A DNA stretch of 64,000 nt from positions 1 to 64,000 of the forward strand of contig JBHGXW010000026.1 of NCBI GenBank assembly GCA_041920465.1, written 5' to 3'. This DNA is from Brevibacillus_H sp041920465 (GTDB lineage Bacteria > Bacillota > Bacilli > Brevibacillales > Brevibacillaceae). Below the pieces are notes generated by a model. That model ran no database searches. It was not told where the DNA came from and saw only the letters and a list, made by a program, of their open reading frames with translations. This document shows positions 7,814 through 16,795 of the stretch, in pieces (the stretch's first letter is position 1; every line of letters begins with the position of its first letter). Made by a program: the position numbers and the translations under genes.

Positions 7814-10237
7814 ATGAAGGTTTCTTATAATTGGCTTTCTGAATACGTGGATTTATCGGGAATCACCCCGCACGAGCTGGCGGAAAAACTGACCAGAAGC
7901 GGCGTGGAAGTGGATGCGGTGGAATCACGCAACACCGGCATCTCCAAAGTGGTTGTCGGCTATGTCAAAGAACGTTCCAAGCACCCTGACGCCGATCGGC
8001 TCAGCGTCTGTATCGTGGATGCGGGACAAGAGGAAGATTTGCAGATCGTTTGTGGTGCCCCCAACGTGGCGCAAGGACAAAAAGTCCCGGTAGCGCTGAT
8101 TGGCGCCAAACTGCCGGGCGGTCTCAACATCAAGCGCTCCAAACTGCGCGGCGTGGAGTCTCAGGGCATGATCTGCTCCGCCAAAGAGTTGGGTCTAAAT
8201 GACAAGCTGCTTGGCAAAGACCAGCAGGAAGGCATCATGGTGCTGCCGGAGGATGCCGAAATCGGGATGGATGCCGTCTCTTACCTTGGCATGGATGATT
8301 ATGTGCTGGAATTGGGGCTTACGCCAAACCGTTCCGATTGCTTGAGCATGATCGGCGTGGCTTATGAAGTGGCTGCCATCCTGGGGCGTGAGGTATTGCT
8401 GCCTGACACGCAAGTAACGGAAAACGGCGGCGAAAATCCGGTCAGCGTCACTATTGAAGCGAAGGATCATTGCTATCAATATGCGGGCCGCCATTTTACC
8501 GGAGTGAAAATTGGTTCGTCGCCGCAATGGCTGAAGAACCGCCTGATGGCCGCAGGTGTGCGCCCGATCAACAATGTGGTGGACGTAACCAACTACGTGA
8601 TGCTGGAGTACGGCCAGCCGCTGCATGCCTTTGACGCTGCAAAGGTAAAAGACCGTGCTATTGTGGTGCGCCTGGCAAAGGAAGGCGAAAAAATCACGAC
8701 CCTTGACGATCAAGAACGCACTTTGGATGAACAAACGCTGTTAATCGCTGACCGCGAAAAAGGGCTGGCGATTGCCGGGATCATGGGCGGAGCCAACTCG
8801 GAAATTACCAATGAGACTACGGAAATTATCCTCGAATCGGCTTACTTCACGCCAAAATCAATCCGCCGCTCTTCCCGCATGCTGCAGATGCGGACGGAAG
8901 GCTGCGTTCGTTGGGAAAAAGGCGTAGATCAAGCGCGTGTCGTTGCCGCAGGAGATCGGGCCGCCTTGTTGATTCAGCAATTAACCGGTGCGCAAGTGTC
9001 CAAAGGCATCGCAAACGCGAAAGTACAGGAAGCGAAGCCGGTTACGGTCAGCCTTACATTGGAAAAATTGAACCAGCATCTCGGGACGGCTCTTACGGTT
9101 GCGGAAGTATCCCCTATCTTCGACCGCCTCGGCTTTAGCTATCAGGTGGAAAACGGGAAGTGGCTCGTGGAGGTTCCAACCCGCCGCGGCGATATCACCC
9201 TGCCGGAAGATTTGATCGAAGAAGTGGCCCGTCTGTACGGCTATGACAACATTCAGACCCGCTTGCCTTTCGGTGCGACGACACAAGGGATGCTTACCCG
9301 CGATCAGTCAATCCGCCGAACCATTCGCCACCACCTGATCGGCTTGGGCTTGTCGGAAGCTGTCACCTACTCGCTGGTTGATCCTGCTCACGCCAATGAT
9401 GTAGCCGGATTGCATGACCAGAAGCTGCATGAGATCGCCTTGGCTATGCCGATGAGCGAGGAACACAGTGTGCTTCGAACCAACCTGCTGCCAAGCTTGC
9501 TTCAAGTGGCAACCTACAACAAAAACCGTCAAAATCATGACTTGGCGCTGTTTGAAGTGGGAAATGTCTTTCTGGCTGAGGAAGCCAAGCTAACCAAGCT
9601 GCCGGAAGAGAAATATTATCTGGCTGCGCTTGTCACCGGCAACTGGTTGCACCAAAACTGGATGGGTGTGAAGCAGCCGGTTGATTTCTACCTGTTGAAG
9701 GGAATTTTGGAATCCCTCCTAAACCGTCTGGGCGTAACCGGCGTATCGTTCGCGCCAACATCAGGCCGCACAGGCATGCATCCCGGCCGTACTGCCAACA
9801 TTCTGGTAAACAACGAGGTAATCGGCTACATCGGACAGCTGCATCCGTCCGTGGAGAAAGCGTACGATCTGGATGAAACTTACGTGCTGCAATGCGACGT
9901 AGCCAAATTGACACAATATGCTTCCGATCTCGGCTTGTATACGCCGCTGCCGAAGTTCCCGGCGATCACCCGCGACTTGGCGTTCGTGGCAGACCGTTCC
10001 ATTCCGGCTGCCAAGTTGACCGGCATCATTCGTGAACAAGCGGGCGAGTTGCTGGAGTCGCTCACGTTATTTGATGTTTACACAGGTGAACGGATCGCCG
10101 CCGACAAGAAGAGCATGGCGTTCTCGCTCGTATTCCGCCATCCGGAGCGAACCCTTCTGGATGAAGAAGTGCAAGCCGCAACCTCCCGCATCATCGAAGC
10201 GCTGGCTAAAGAGACAGGCGCGGAGCTGCGCGGATAG
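7814..10237 (+). CDS. pheT: Phenylalanine--tRNA ligase beta subunit
   Basis: 807 residues, the usual Gram-positive length. Domain order is typical: an N-terminal OB-fold tRNA-binding domain (about residues 40-150, with HPDADRLSVC), the B3/B4 editing domain (about 200-390, with GQPLHAFDAAKV), B5 (about 405-475), a catalytic-like core and a C-terminal ferredoxin-fold anticodon-binding domain from about 710. It forms the holoenzyme with PheS and hydrolyses Tyr-tRNA-Phe. It is translated from AGGGAGGAT close to the pheS stop and shares the T-box control. Confidence 0.97.
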   Translation: MKVSYNWLSEYVDLSGITPHELAEKLTRSGVEVDAVESRNTGISKVVVGYVKERSKHPDADRLSVCIVDAGQEEDLQIVCGAPNVAQGQKVPVALIGAKLPGGLNIKRSKLRGVESQGMICSAKELGLNDKLLGKDQQEGIMVLPEDAEIGMDAVSYLGMDDYVLELGLTPNRSDCLSMIGVAYEVAAILGREVLLPDTQVTENGGENPVSVTIEAKDHCYQYAGRHFTGVKIGSSPQWLKNRLMAAGVRPINNVVDVTNYVMLEYGQPLHAFDAAKVKDRAIVVRLAKEGEKITTLDDQERTLDEQTLLIADREKGLAIAGIMGGANSEITNETTEIILESAYFTPKSIRRSSRMLQMRTEGCVRWEKGVDQARVVAAGDRAALLIQQLTGAQVSKGIANAKVQEAKPVTVSLTLEKLNQHLGTALTVAEVSPIFDRLGFSYQVENGKWLVEVPTRRGDITLPEDLIEEVARLYGYDNIQTRLPFGATTQGMLTRDQSIRRTIRHHLIGLGLSEAVTYSLVDPAHANDVAGLHDQKLHEIALAMPMSEEHSVLRTNLLPSLLQVATYNKNRQNHDLALFEVGNVFLAEEAKLTKLPEEKYYLAALVTGNWLHQNWMGVKQPVDFYLLKGILESLLNRLGVTGVSFAPTSGRTGMHPGRTANILVNNEVIGYIGQLHPSVEKAYDLDETYVLQCDVAKLTQYASDLGLYTPLPKFPAITRDLAFVADRSIPAAKLTGIIREQAGELLESLTLFDVYTGERIAADKKSMAFSLVFRHPERTLLDEEVQAATSRIIEALAKETGAELRG

Positions 10238-10267
10238 AAGAAACGCGGCATAAAAGCAAGAAGAAAA

Positions 10268-10300
10268 AATCCCCAGCCTTGACAGGTTGGGGATTTTTTC
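10268..10300 (+). terminator. Terminator of pheST
   Basis: AATCCCCAGCCT (10268-10279) pairs with AGGTTGGGGATT (10284-10295), with a four-base loop and T6. Confidence 0.93.
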
Positions 10301-10388
10301 TGCGTGATAAAAATGTTATGTTAGGCACATTCCCAAACAAGAAGGGACGATTGATTCAACAGCTTCATCAGGTTAGACTCTTTGTTTA

Positions 10389-11084
10389 TTATCCTTTAGC
10401 TTCATCATGAATATCTTTCATGTCATTAGGCATTTCTTTAATATCCAAGTTGCTATCTACTTCATATATATCTTCTTCTCCATCAATTGTTTCATAATAT
10501 TCAGTTCGTATCTTATTGCTCCCTTTAAAGGTTTCTCTTTTTACAGGGAGACCTGTTTCTAGATCTACATACATATCCTCAGTAAGACCATTTGCCTGGG
10601 ATTCAATTACTTCAACATCTTTTCCCTTCATTTTTTCTTTGCCAATTTTCTTCCAAGAACCATTTTTTAAACGATCCTTTGTCTCTTCAAGAAGTGAGAT
10701 TTGAAGAATTTTTTTGTTCTGATTAGCAACTTTTTCGGGTAGAACCCAGGTGGATGCTTCCAATGTACCATTGTCATTTCCAATCACGTACACACGCTTA
10801 CCTTTTTCTGTAACAATTATTCGATTGACAAGCTCCCCATCTTTAGTGTACGTGTCATGACGCTCTTGCAAGTTTTTCAAGTCTCTCCAATGTTCCTCAT
10901 AGCTACCATCTTCTTGGACTACTTTAATATATTCATGCTTTTTATCTGATAGGTTTTCATTGGCTCGTTTAGCTAAGGACTCTCCGCTTTTAGCAAGAGA
11001 GGCATCGTATATGAAAAAACTGCTTGATAATACACCTGCTATTGCAAATGTAGTGATGCACCATTTAAACCATGTTTTCTTCAT
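10389..11084 (-). CDS. Exported protein with LolA-like features, AT-rich
   Basis: 231 residues with a basic start (MKKTWFKW), a hydrophobic segment to about residue 28 and no lipobox, so it is secreted or N-terminally anchored. The C-terminal part has alternating strands with DVEVIESQ and YVDLETGLPVKRETF, as in LolA-like or sigma-E-regulator-like carrier folds; this is only a resemblance. The ATG at 11084 is chosen because AAGGAAGG (11093-11100 on the complement) lies eight bases away. The gene and the following 500 bases are clearly richer in A+T than pheT or zapA, which suggests acquisition. Bacillus subtilis has rnhC at this position. Confidence 0.6.
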   Translation of the reverse strand: MKKTWFKWCITTFAIAGVLSSSFFIYDASLAKSGESLAKRANENLSDKKHEYIKVVQEDGSYEEHWRDLKNLQERHDTYTKDGELVNRIIVTEKGKRVYVIGNDNGTLEASTWVLPEKVANQNKKILQISLLEETKDRLKNGSWKKIGKEKMKGKDVEVIESQANGLTEDMYVDLETGLPVKRETFKGSNKIRTEYYETIDGEEDIYEVDSNLDIKEMPNDMKDIHDEAKG

Positions 11085-11099
11085 GCTTCGCACCTTCCT

Positions 11100-11587
11100 T
11101 TACAGTGGTCTTCTTATCATAATATTCCATCTTCTGTTTACTCATTGTCTACTGCATCACTTGTCCAACCATTTAAATACCAAGTACCAGAATAATCCGG
11201 GTGAACGCCAAGAACCTGCAGCCTTAGTGTTGGAATACAACAAATTACTTCTTTTACCGATAATATTCCTTTTTTCAAAAAAGTGGGCTTTCTGTTCTTG
11301 TTAAGAGTTATGTGACAAGCCAGCTAATCTCATCGGTGTCCCTTCGTAAACATTTACTTAATGACGCCCCATTCCTTTTGATTTTGTATTAATTGTATCG
11401 AATAATAATGTTTAAAAAACCTTCAGCAAAGTATTGGTCTGTTCTGCTTTAATTGAATGGTCTTATGAATCATGGGATAAGGAAAAGTTCGATGGCTGAA
11501 TGCAGTTTACGTCAGCTTTTGCAACGGATATAAGAGGAAAATCTTGACGTATAATGTCATTTTAAGTAACCTAAGAAAGTAATGTGA
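11100..11587. other. AT-rich intergenic region without a recognised gene
   Basis: About 490 bases between the exported-protein gene and zapA. Open frames here are short and antisense-like, with no family resemblance. A TATAAT at 11550-11555 lies before zapA but has no good -35 element. Confidence 0.5.
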
Positions 11588-11617
11588 TTGCAGCAGACTT
11601 GCAAGGAGGATGCCATC

Positions 11618-11890
11618 GTGCAAGGTGACGGAAAAAATCGCCTGATTGTAGATATATACGGCCAGCAGTATCGGCTTAGTGGTAGAGCAAGCGTTAACCA
11701 CATGCGCATGGTGGCAGGTTACGTCGACGATAAAATGAATGAAATCAGCCAGGGCAACACCCGCTTGGATACGGCCAAAATCGCGGTGCTGGCTGCGGTC
11801 AATATCGCCGACGAGTATTTTCGGTTGCGTCAGGAGTATGAAGAACTGCTCAAAATTTTGCAAGACGACGCAAAAGGAAAACAGCAATAG
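11618..11890 (+). CDS. zapA: Cell division protein ZapA
   Basis: A cytoplasmic 90-residue protein that bundles FtsZ and promotes Z-ring assembly. The family features are the N-terminal strands (RLIVDIYGQQYRLSG), a central helix with VDDKMNEI and LDTAKIAVLAAVNIADEY, and a short C-terminal coiled coil. The start is GTG at 11618 with AAGGAGG eight bases upstream; ten codons of the longer frame are excluded. In Bacillus subtilis zapA is followed by cvpA-polX-mutS2. Here larE, larB and a holin-like gene occupy that place. Confidence 0.92.
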   Translation: MQGDGKNRLIVDIYGQQYRLSGRASVNHMRMVAGYVDDKMNEISQGNTRLDTAKIAVLAAVNIADEYFRLRQEYEELLKILQDDAKGKQQ

Positions 11891-11916
11891 CTGATAAAAG
11901 ACAAGCAAAATAACCA

Positions 11917-11943
11917 AAGCCTTAAACACTGTGTTTAAGGCTT
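11917..11943. terminator. Terminator after zapA
   Basis: AAGCCTTAAACA (11917-11928) and TGTTTAAGGCTT (11932-11943) form a perfect 12-bp stem with a three-base loop. Confidence 0.85.
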
Positions 11944-12108
11944 ATTCATATTATTGGCAATTTTAACTGCTTTCGATTGTGAAAGCGGTTCAACTTTCGT
12001 TTCAATCGCGCAGCCAGTTTGAAGGATGCGTGGGGAAAGCAGAGACAGTATAATGAGAAAGATAAAACAGCCAACGTAGCCTGGATACATAAGGAGGAAT
12101 GAGAGGAA

Positions 12109-12987
12109 ATGGCACCGTTGACAAAAGAGGAATTGATCGAAGCGGCAAAAACGTTGACTCTCAGAGAAAAAGACGAGAAGCTGGGGCGAATCCTGCGTGA
12201 GATGGGAACCGTCCTGATCGCTTTTTCCGGCGGCGTTGACAGCACATTTCTGTTGGCGCGTTCAGTGCAAGAACTGGGTGACCGTGCCATCGCGGTGACG
12301 GCAGCTTCTGAAACCTTTCCGACCCGGGAATTTGAGGCGGCAAAGCATTTGGCACAGCAGTTAAAGGCAAGATGGGTGGCGACAGAGATTCGCGAAATGG
12401 AGAATGCCAATTTTGTGGCCAACCCGGCCAATCGCTGTTTCTACTGCAAAGATGGCTTGTATGAGCATTTGGGCCAATTGGCAGAACAAAACGAATGGAA
12501 CGCGGTGCTGTGTGACGGGGCCAACATGGATGATTTGGGGGATTACCGGCCGGGCCGTATAGCCGCAGCACAGCGCGGTGTGCGAAGCCCGTTGCAAGAG
12601 GCGGGATTCTATAAGCAAGAACTTCGTCAGCTTTCCAAGGAAATGGGGCTCGCTACTTGGAATAAACCGTCATTCGCTTGCCTTTCATCCCGGATTCCCT
12701 ATGGTTCCGAGATTACTTTGGAAAAAATTGACCAGATTGATAAAGCGGAAGGATTTTTGCTCAGTTTAGGGTTTCATCAGATTCGGGTACGCCATCACGG
12801 CGAAATCGCCCGTATCGAGGTCATGCCGGAGGACTTCCCGAAAATATTGGCTCATCACGGGCATATCAACCAGGCACTGAGAGAAGTGGGCTTTCCATAT
12901 GTGACTCTTGATTTGGGCGGCTATCAAACAGGCAGCATGAACGCTGTACTGGGCGAAGCAGTAAAGGAGACTTACGGTGGAGCTTAA
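12109..12987 (+). CDS. larE: ATP-dependent sacrificial sulfur transferase LarE
   Basis: A PP-loop enzyme, 292 residues, that adenylates and thiolates pyridinium carboxylate intermediates of the nickel-pincer nucleotide (NPN) cofactor of lactate racemase-type enzymes. The ATP site SGGVDS is at residues 40-45. Cys191 in FACLSSRIPYG is at the site of the sulfur-donating cysteine of Lactobacillus LarE. Two more Cys (C110 and C113 in RCFYC) form a CxxC, which might hint at a cluster-bearing, non-sacrificial variant; that is inference. larB overlaps its end by 11 bases. larC and larA are not in the window. Confidence 0.88.
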   Translation: MAPLTKEELIEAAKTLTLREKDEKLGRILREMGTVLIAFSGGVDSTFLLARSVQELGDRAIAVTAASETFPTREFEAAKHLAQQLKARWVATEIREMENANFVANPANRCFYCKDGLYEHLGQLAEQNEWNAVLCDGANMDDLGDYRPGRIAAAQRGVRSPLQEAGFYKQELRQLSKEMGLATWNKPSFACLSSRIPYGSEITLEKIDQIDKAEGFLLSLGFHQIRVRHHGEIARIEVMPEDFPKILAHHGHINQALREVGFPYVTLDLGGYQTGSMNAVLGEAVKETYGGA

Positions 12988-13756
12988 AACCATTCTGGAA
13001 CAAGTGAAAGCAGGCAAGATTAGTATTGACCAAGCCCAGTCCATGATTACTGCCGCGTCCAATCTGGAGTACGCCCATCTTGATTTTCATCGGGAAGCAC
13101 GCACCGGTTTTCCCGAAGTGATCTATGCAGAAGGCAAGACCGTGGAACAGCTGCTTGGCATCTTCCGACGATTGAAAGAACGTCAATCTGTCGTGCTGGC
13201 GACGAGGGTCTCCCGAGCCCAAGCAGAAGCCCTTCAAGCAGAGTTTCCGGACGCGCAATATCATCCGGACGCACGGATGGCAATCTGGAGTGAGAGGCCG
13301 ATTGAGCCTGTCCGTGACGGCTATGTAGCGATTGTGGCAGCCGGAACCTCCGACTGGCCGGTGGCTCAAGAAGCAGCCTTGACAGCGCGCGCTTTCGGCA
13401 GCGAGGCGAGATTAATTGTCGACGTCGGTGTTGCAGGGATTCATCGCCTGTTTCAACGATTGGACGAGATTCGGGAAGCGGCCTGTATCGTCTGCGTCGC
13501 CGGGATGGAAGGAGCTTTAGCCAGTGTTGTTGCGGGACTGGTGGATAAACCGGTGATTGCCGTGCCGACCAGCGTGGGGTACGGGGCCAGTTTTCAGGGG
13601 GTTGCAGCCCTTCTTACGATGCTGAACTCATGCGCCAACGGCATAGCGGTCGTCAATATCGACAACGGTTTTGGTGCAGGCTATATGGCAGGATTAATTC
13701 ACCGACAAATAAAGAACACTCTACATTCCGATCGACCAAGCAAAAACCGGGGATAA
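12977..13756 (+). CDS. larB: NPN cofactor biosynthesis carboxylase LarB
   Basis: A 259-residue protein of the PurE/AIR-carboxylase-like family. LarB carboxylates and hydrolyses nicotinate adenine dinucleotide as the first step of nickel-pincer nucleotide synthesis. The N-terminal helical part has KAGKISIDQAQ. The PurE-like core begins near residue 115 (VAIVAAGTSDWPVAQEAA) and contains GMEGALASVVAGLV and PTSVGYG. The GTG start is six bases after AAGGAGA and overlaps larE, so the two are translated together. Without larC the cofactor would need nickel insertion by a protein encoded elsewhere. Confidence 0.9.
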   Translation: MELKTILEQVKAGKISIDQAQSMITAASNLEYAHLDFHREARTGFPEVIYAEGKTVEQLLGIFRRLKERQSVVLATRVSRAQAEALQAEFPDAQYHPDARMAIWSERPIEPVRDGYVAIVAAGTSDWPVAQEAALTARAFGSEARLIVDVGVAGIHRLFQRLDEIREAACIVCVAGMEGALASVVAGLVDKPVIAVPTSVGYGASFQGVAALLTMLNSCANGIAVVNIDNGFGAGYMAGLIHRQIKNTLHSDRPSKNRG

Positions 13757-13768
13757 CCCCCGGTTTTT
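13742..13768. terminator. Terminator of larE-larB
   Basis: AAAAACCGGGG (13742-13752) pairs with CCCCGGTTTTT (13758-13768). The larB stop codon lies in the loop. Confidence 0.9.
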
Positions 13769-13823
13769 GCTATAAAGTGGTAATTGTCCATTCGCAGCGA
13801 CTTTTACAGTGCAAGCCCAGAGC

Positions 13824-13925
13824 TGGGGCCCCGCCGTGCGCAACGTAGCGCCGCACAGGAAGTGCCAGTGCCGGCGACGCAACAAGGACATTGCGCTTAG
13901 CCGGCTTATAGCCCAGAGGTTTTTC
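13824..13925 (+). repeat. Dispersed palindrome, copy D (degenerate, with nested module)
   Basis: The left flank GGGGCCCCGCCGTGCG starts at 13825 and the right end GCCCAGAGG plus T5 lies at 13911-13924, but the arms no longer pair well. Between them, 13848-13874 is close to the reverse complement of the insert in copy A, and GCGCCGCACAGG also occurs in copy F. Confidence 0.6.
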
Positions 13926-13936
13926 TCATGGTTGCC

Positions 13937-14311
13937 TTATGTTTCCCGTCTTTTGCCAGCGTCACCTTCACGGAAATCCATATGGGTTTTAATCGGGATG
14001 AACAGGTCGATAATCCCGATGACGAGTGAAGCGAGCAAGGCTCCCAGAATGGTTACATGGAAGCCGGAAACAATAAATTGCGTGAGGTAAATAACGACCG
14101 CGCTAACCAAAAACCCGATAATCCCGCGATTATAAGGCGAGAGACGTTGACCCAGCATTGCTTCAATCGCCCAACCAATCAAGGCAATTACCACGGCAGC
14201 GAATAATGCCGTCCAGAAGCTGTTTACCGTAAAACCGGGAACTAACCAGCCAACAACCATTAAGACAAATGCCGCTACGACAAAGCGGACTACATGTCGC
14301 AAAAATGTCAT
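13937..14311 (-). CDS. Phage-holin-4-like membrane protein (YvlD-like)
   Basis: A 124-residue protein with four hydrophobic segments (about residues 8-25, 33-52, 64-85 and 88-106), typical of the PF04020 family of small membrane proteins. Despite the family name these are chromosomal genes in Bacilli and have no proven holin role; YvlD of Bacillus subtilis belongs to a cell-envelope-stress operon. AAGGAG lies eight bases before the ATG. It points away from mutS2. Confidence 0.8.
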   Translation of the reverse strand: MTFLRHVVRFVVAAFVLMVVGWLVPGFTVNSFWTALFAAVVIALIGWAIEAMLGQRLSPYNRGIIGFLVSAVVIYLTQFIVSGFHVTILGALLASLVIGIIDLFIPIKTHMDFREGDAGKRRET

Positions 14312-14420
14312 GTTACTTTCTCCTTTCTGTTAGTGGGCTTGGTTTCATTGTGTGTAACTCGGCAATCAAGTATGCATCGTGTTATAATAAAGAAATGAAC
14401 ATCTGAAGGAGGCTTCGTTT

Positions 14421-16775
14421 GTGGAGCAACGGGTTTTGAAAACATTGGAATACCACAAGATTATCGATCTGCTCGTCGAAAAAGCGACATCCACAGCAGG
14501 CAAGGAAAAAGCACGCGCACTTGTTCCGCTTTCATCCATAGAGGAAGTACGTTATGCACAGCAAGGCACGGAGGAAGCAAGCACTGTCCTTCGGCTCAAG
14601 GGAAGCGCGCCGCTCGGTGGGATTCGCGACATTCGCGGGCCAATCCAACGGGCCAGACTCGGTTCCATGCTCTCACCGATGGAGCTGCTGGATATTGCCA
14701 GCACTATTTTTGCGGGGCGCCGCCTCAAAACATTTTTACTCGACATTTGCGAGGAGCAGGGTTTACCCATCCTGAAATCCCATTCGGAACAAATCGAAGG
14801 ACTGCGAGAGCTGGAATCAGAAATCAGGCGCTGCATTGATGAAAACGGAGAGGTTATGGACAGTGCCAGTCTGGAATTACGCCAAATCCGCCAAGAAATG
14901 CGCAGTCTGGAATCTCGAATCCGCGAGAAACTGGAACAAATGACGCGATCCAGTTCGTATCAAAAAATGTTAATGGAAAATATCATTACCATTCGCTCTG
15001 ATCGCTATGTCATCCCGGTAAAACAAGAGTATCGCCATGTGTTTGGCGGGATTGTCCACGACCAGTCGGCTTCCGGCGCCACCCTGTTCATTGAGCCGGA
15101 GGTAATCGTCACGATGAACAACAAGCTTCGCGAAGTTCGGCTGAAAGAAGAGCGGGAAGTGGAACGAATTCTGTACAACCTGACAGAATCGGTAGCTCAA
15201 GCGGTAGAGCAGTTGCTTGTAAACGTGGAGCAGTTGGCGGAGCTTGACTTTCTGTTTGCCAAAGCCCAACTGGGTTACAGCATGAAAGCGACCCGGCCGA
15301 TCTTGAATGACCGCGGCTATATCCGGATGAAAAAAGCCCGTCATCCGCTCATTCCATCCGACGTGGTCGTTCCGATTGATGTGGAATTGGGTTCTACCTA
15401 CACAGCGATCGTGATTACCGGGCCCAACACTGGCGGGAAAACCGTCACGATCAAAACAATCGGCCTGCTTTCCTTAATGGTTATGTCCGGTCTGCAGGTT
15501 CCGGCAGAAGAAGAAAGCGAGCTTGCGGTCTTTTCCAGCGTATTTGCCGACATTGGCGACGAGCAGTCGATCGAACAAAGCTTATCCACGTTTTCCAGTC
15601 ATTTAACCAATATTATTGATATCCTGCAGAAAATGGACGACAAAAGCCTGGTACTGTTCGATGAGTTAGGGGCAGGAACGGACCCGACAGAAGGTGCCGC
15701 GCTTGCCATGGCGATCCTTGATTACGTCATTTCCAGGGGAGCCAGACTGGTGGCTACGACACACTACAGCGAACTGAAAGCATACGCATACGACCGTCCG
15801 GAAGTAATCAACGCGAGTGTGGAGTTTGACGTGGAGACGCTTCGTCCCACGTATCGCTTGCTGATCGGGGTGCCGGGACGCTCCAATGCGTTTGCCATCG
15901 CTTCCCGCCTTGGATTGCCAAAAGAAATCATTCAGGAAGCAAAACAGTCCATCTCCGAAGAAGAAAATCAGGTAGAGACGATGATTGCTTCTTTGGAGAA
16001 AAACACCAAATCAGCGGAGAAAGAGCGGAAGGAAGCGGAGAAGCTGCGTCTGGAAGCGGAAGAGCTGAGACGCCAATTGGAAGAAGAACGCAACCAGTTT
16101 GCTCTGGAGAAAAACCGCTTGATCGAAAAAGCGGAGGAAGAAGCGCGGATAGCCTTACAGCTTGCCAAAGAAGAAGCCAACGCCATTATTCGCGAACTGC
16201 GCGACATGATGGCAGAGGGAATCGAGATTAAGGAGCATCGGCTGATTGAAGCGAAGAAACGTCTGGGCAACGCCGTGCTTGAATTGGAAAAGGAAAAAGT
16301 GAAAAAACCAGCCAAGGCTGTCCGGGCTGCCCAGGTAAAAGTGGGCGACGAGGTAATGGTCAACACTTTTGGGCAAAAAGGAACGGTGCTTGAAAAAATT
16401 ACCGACAAAGAGTTTCTCGTCCAAATCGGCATCATGAAGATGAAGGTGAAGCGCGAGGACATGAGTGTCGTCAAATCTTCCAAACCACAGCAGGTCGTGC
16501 AGTATACGGCCGTTAAGTCAAGACGCGGCAATGTAAAGATGGAGCTTGATTTGCGCGGTTACAATGTGGAAGACGGCATTCAGGAGATTGACCGCTATCT
16601 CGATGAAGCGATATTGGCCGGACTTCATACCGTATCCATTATTCACGGACATGGGACGGGTGTTTTGCGAAAAGGAGTCCATGAATTCTTGCGCGGCCAC
16701 CGCAATGTCAAATCGTTTCGTTTGGGCGGTCAAGGTGAAGGCGGCGTAGGTGCAACGATTGTTGAATTGCGTTAA
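14421..16775 (+). CDS. mutS2: Endonuclease MutS2 (MutS2/RqcU)
   Basis: 784 residues, full length. A MutS core and clamp come first, then the ABC-type ATPase with Walker A GPNTGGKT near residue 334 and Walker B LVLFDELGAGTDPTEGAA. A long charged coiled coil (about 515-640), a KOW-like segment and a C-terminal Smr domain (about 707-784, LDLRGYN and IHGHGTGVLRKGV) follow. In Bacillus subtilis MutS2 resolves recombination intermediates and splits collided ribosomes. The GTG start has AGGAGG eight bases upstream. The DUF350 gene follows as in the mutSB-yshE pair. Confidence 0.95.
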   Translation: MEQRVLKTLEYHKIIDLLVEKATSTAGKEKARALVPLSSIEEVRYAQQGTEEASTVLRLKGSAPLGGIRDIRGPIQRARLGSMLSPMELLDIASTIFAGRRLKTFLLDICEEQGLPILKSHSEQIEGLRELESEIRRCIDENGEVMDSASLELRQIRQEMRSLESRIREKLEQMTRSSSYQKMLMENIITIRSDRYVIPVKQEYRHVFGGIVHDQSASGATLFIEPEVIVTMNNKLREVRLKEEREVERILYNLTESVAQAVEQLLVNVEQLAELDFLFAKAQLGYSMKATRPILNDRGYIRMKKARHPLIPSDVVVPIDVELGSTYTAIVITGPNTGGKTVTIKTIGLLSLMVMSGLQVPAEEESELAVFSSVFADIGDEQSIEQSLSTFSSHLTNIIDILQKMDDKSLVLFDELGAGTDPTEGAALAMAILDYVISRGARLVATTHYSELKAYAYDRPEVINASVEFDVETLRPTYRLLIGVPGRSNAFAIASRLGLPKEIIQEAKQSISEEENQVETMIASLEKNTKSAEKERKEAEKLRLEAEELRRQLEEERNQFALEKNRLIEKAEEEARIALQLAKEEANAIIRELRDMMAEGIEIKEHRLIEAKKRLGNAVLELEKEKVKKPAKAVRAAQVKVGDEVMVNTFGQKGTVLEKITDKEFLVQIGIMKMKVKREDMSVVKSSKPQQVVQYTAVKSRRGNVKMELDLRGYNVEDGIQEIDRYLDEAILAGLHTVSIIHGHGTGVLRKGVHEFLRGHRNVKSFRLGGQGEGGVGATIVELR

Positions 16776-16795
16776 TGCCCAGGGAGGGGAATGGG

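Noticed and set aside
13937..14311. Holin-like gene as sign of a prophage
   Set aside because: The family is common in Bacillus chromosomes as YvlD-like proteins; no other phage gene or integrase is present.
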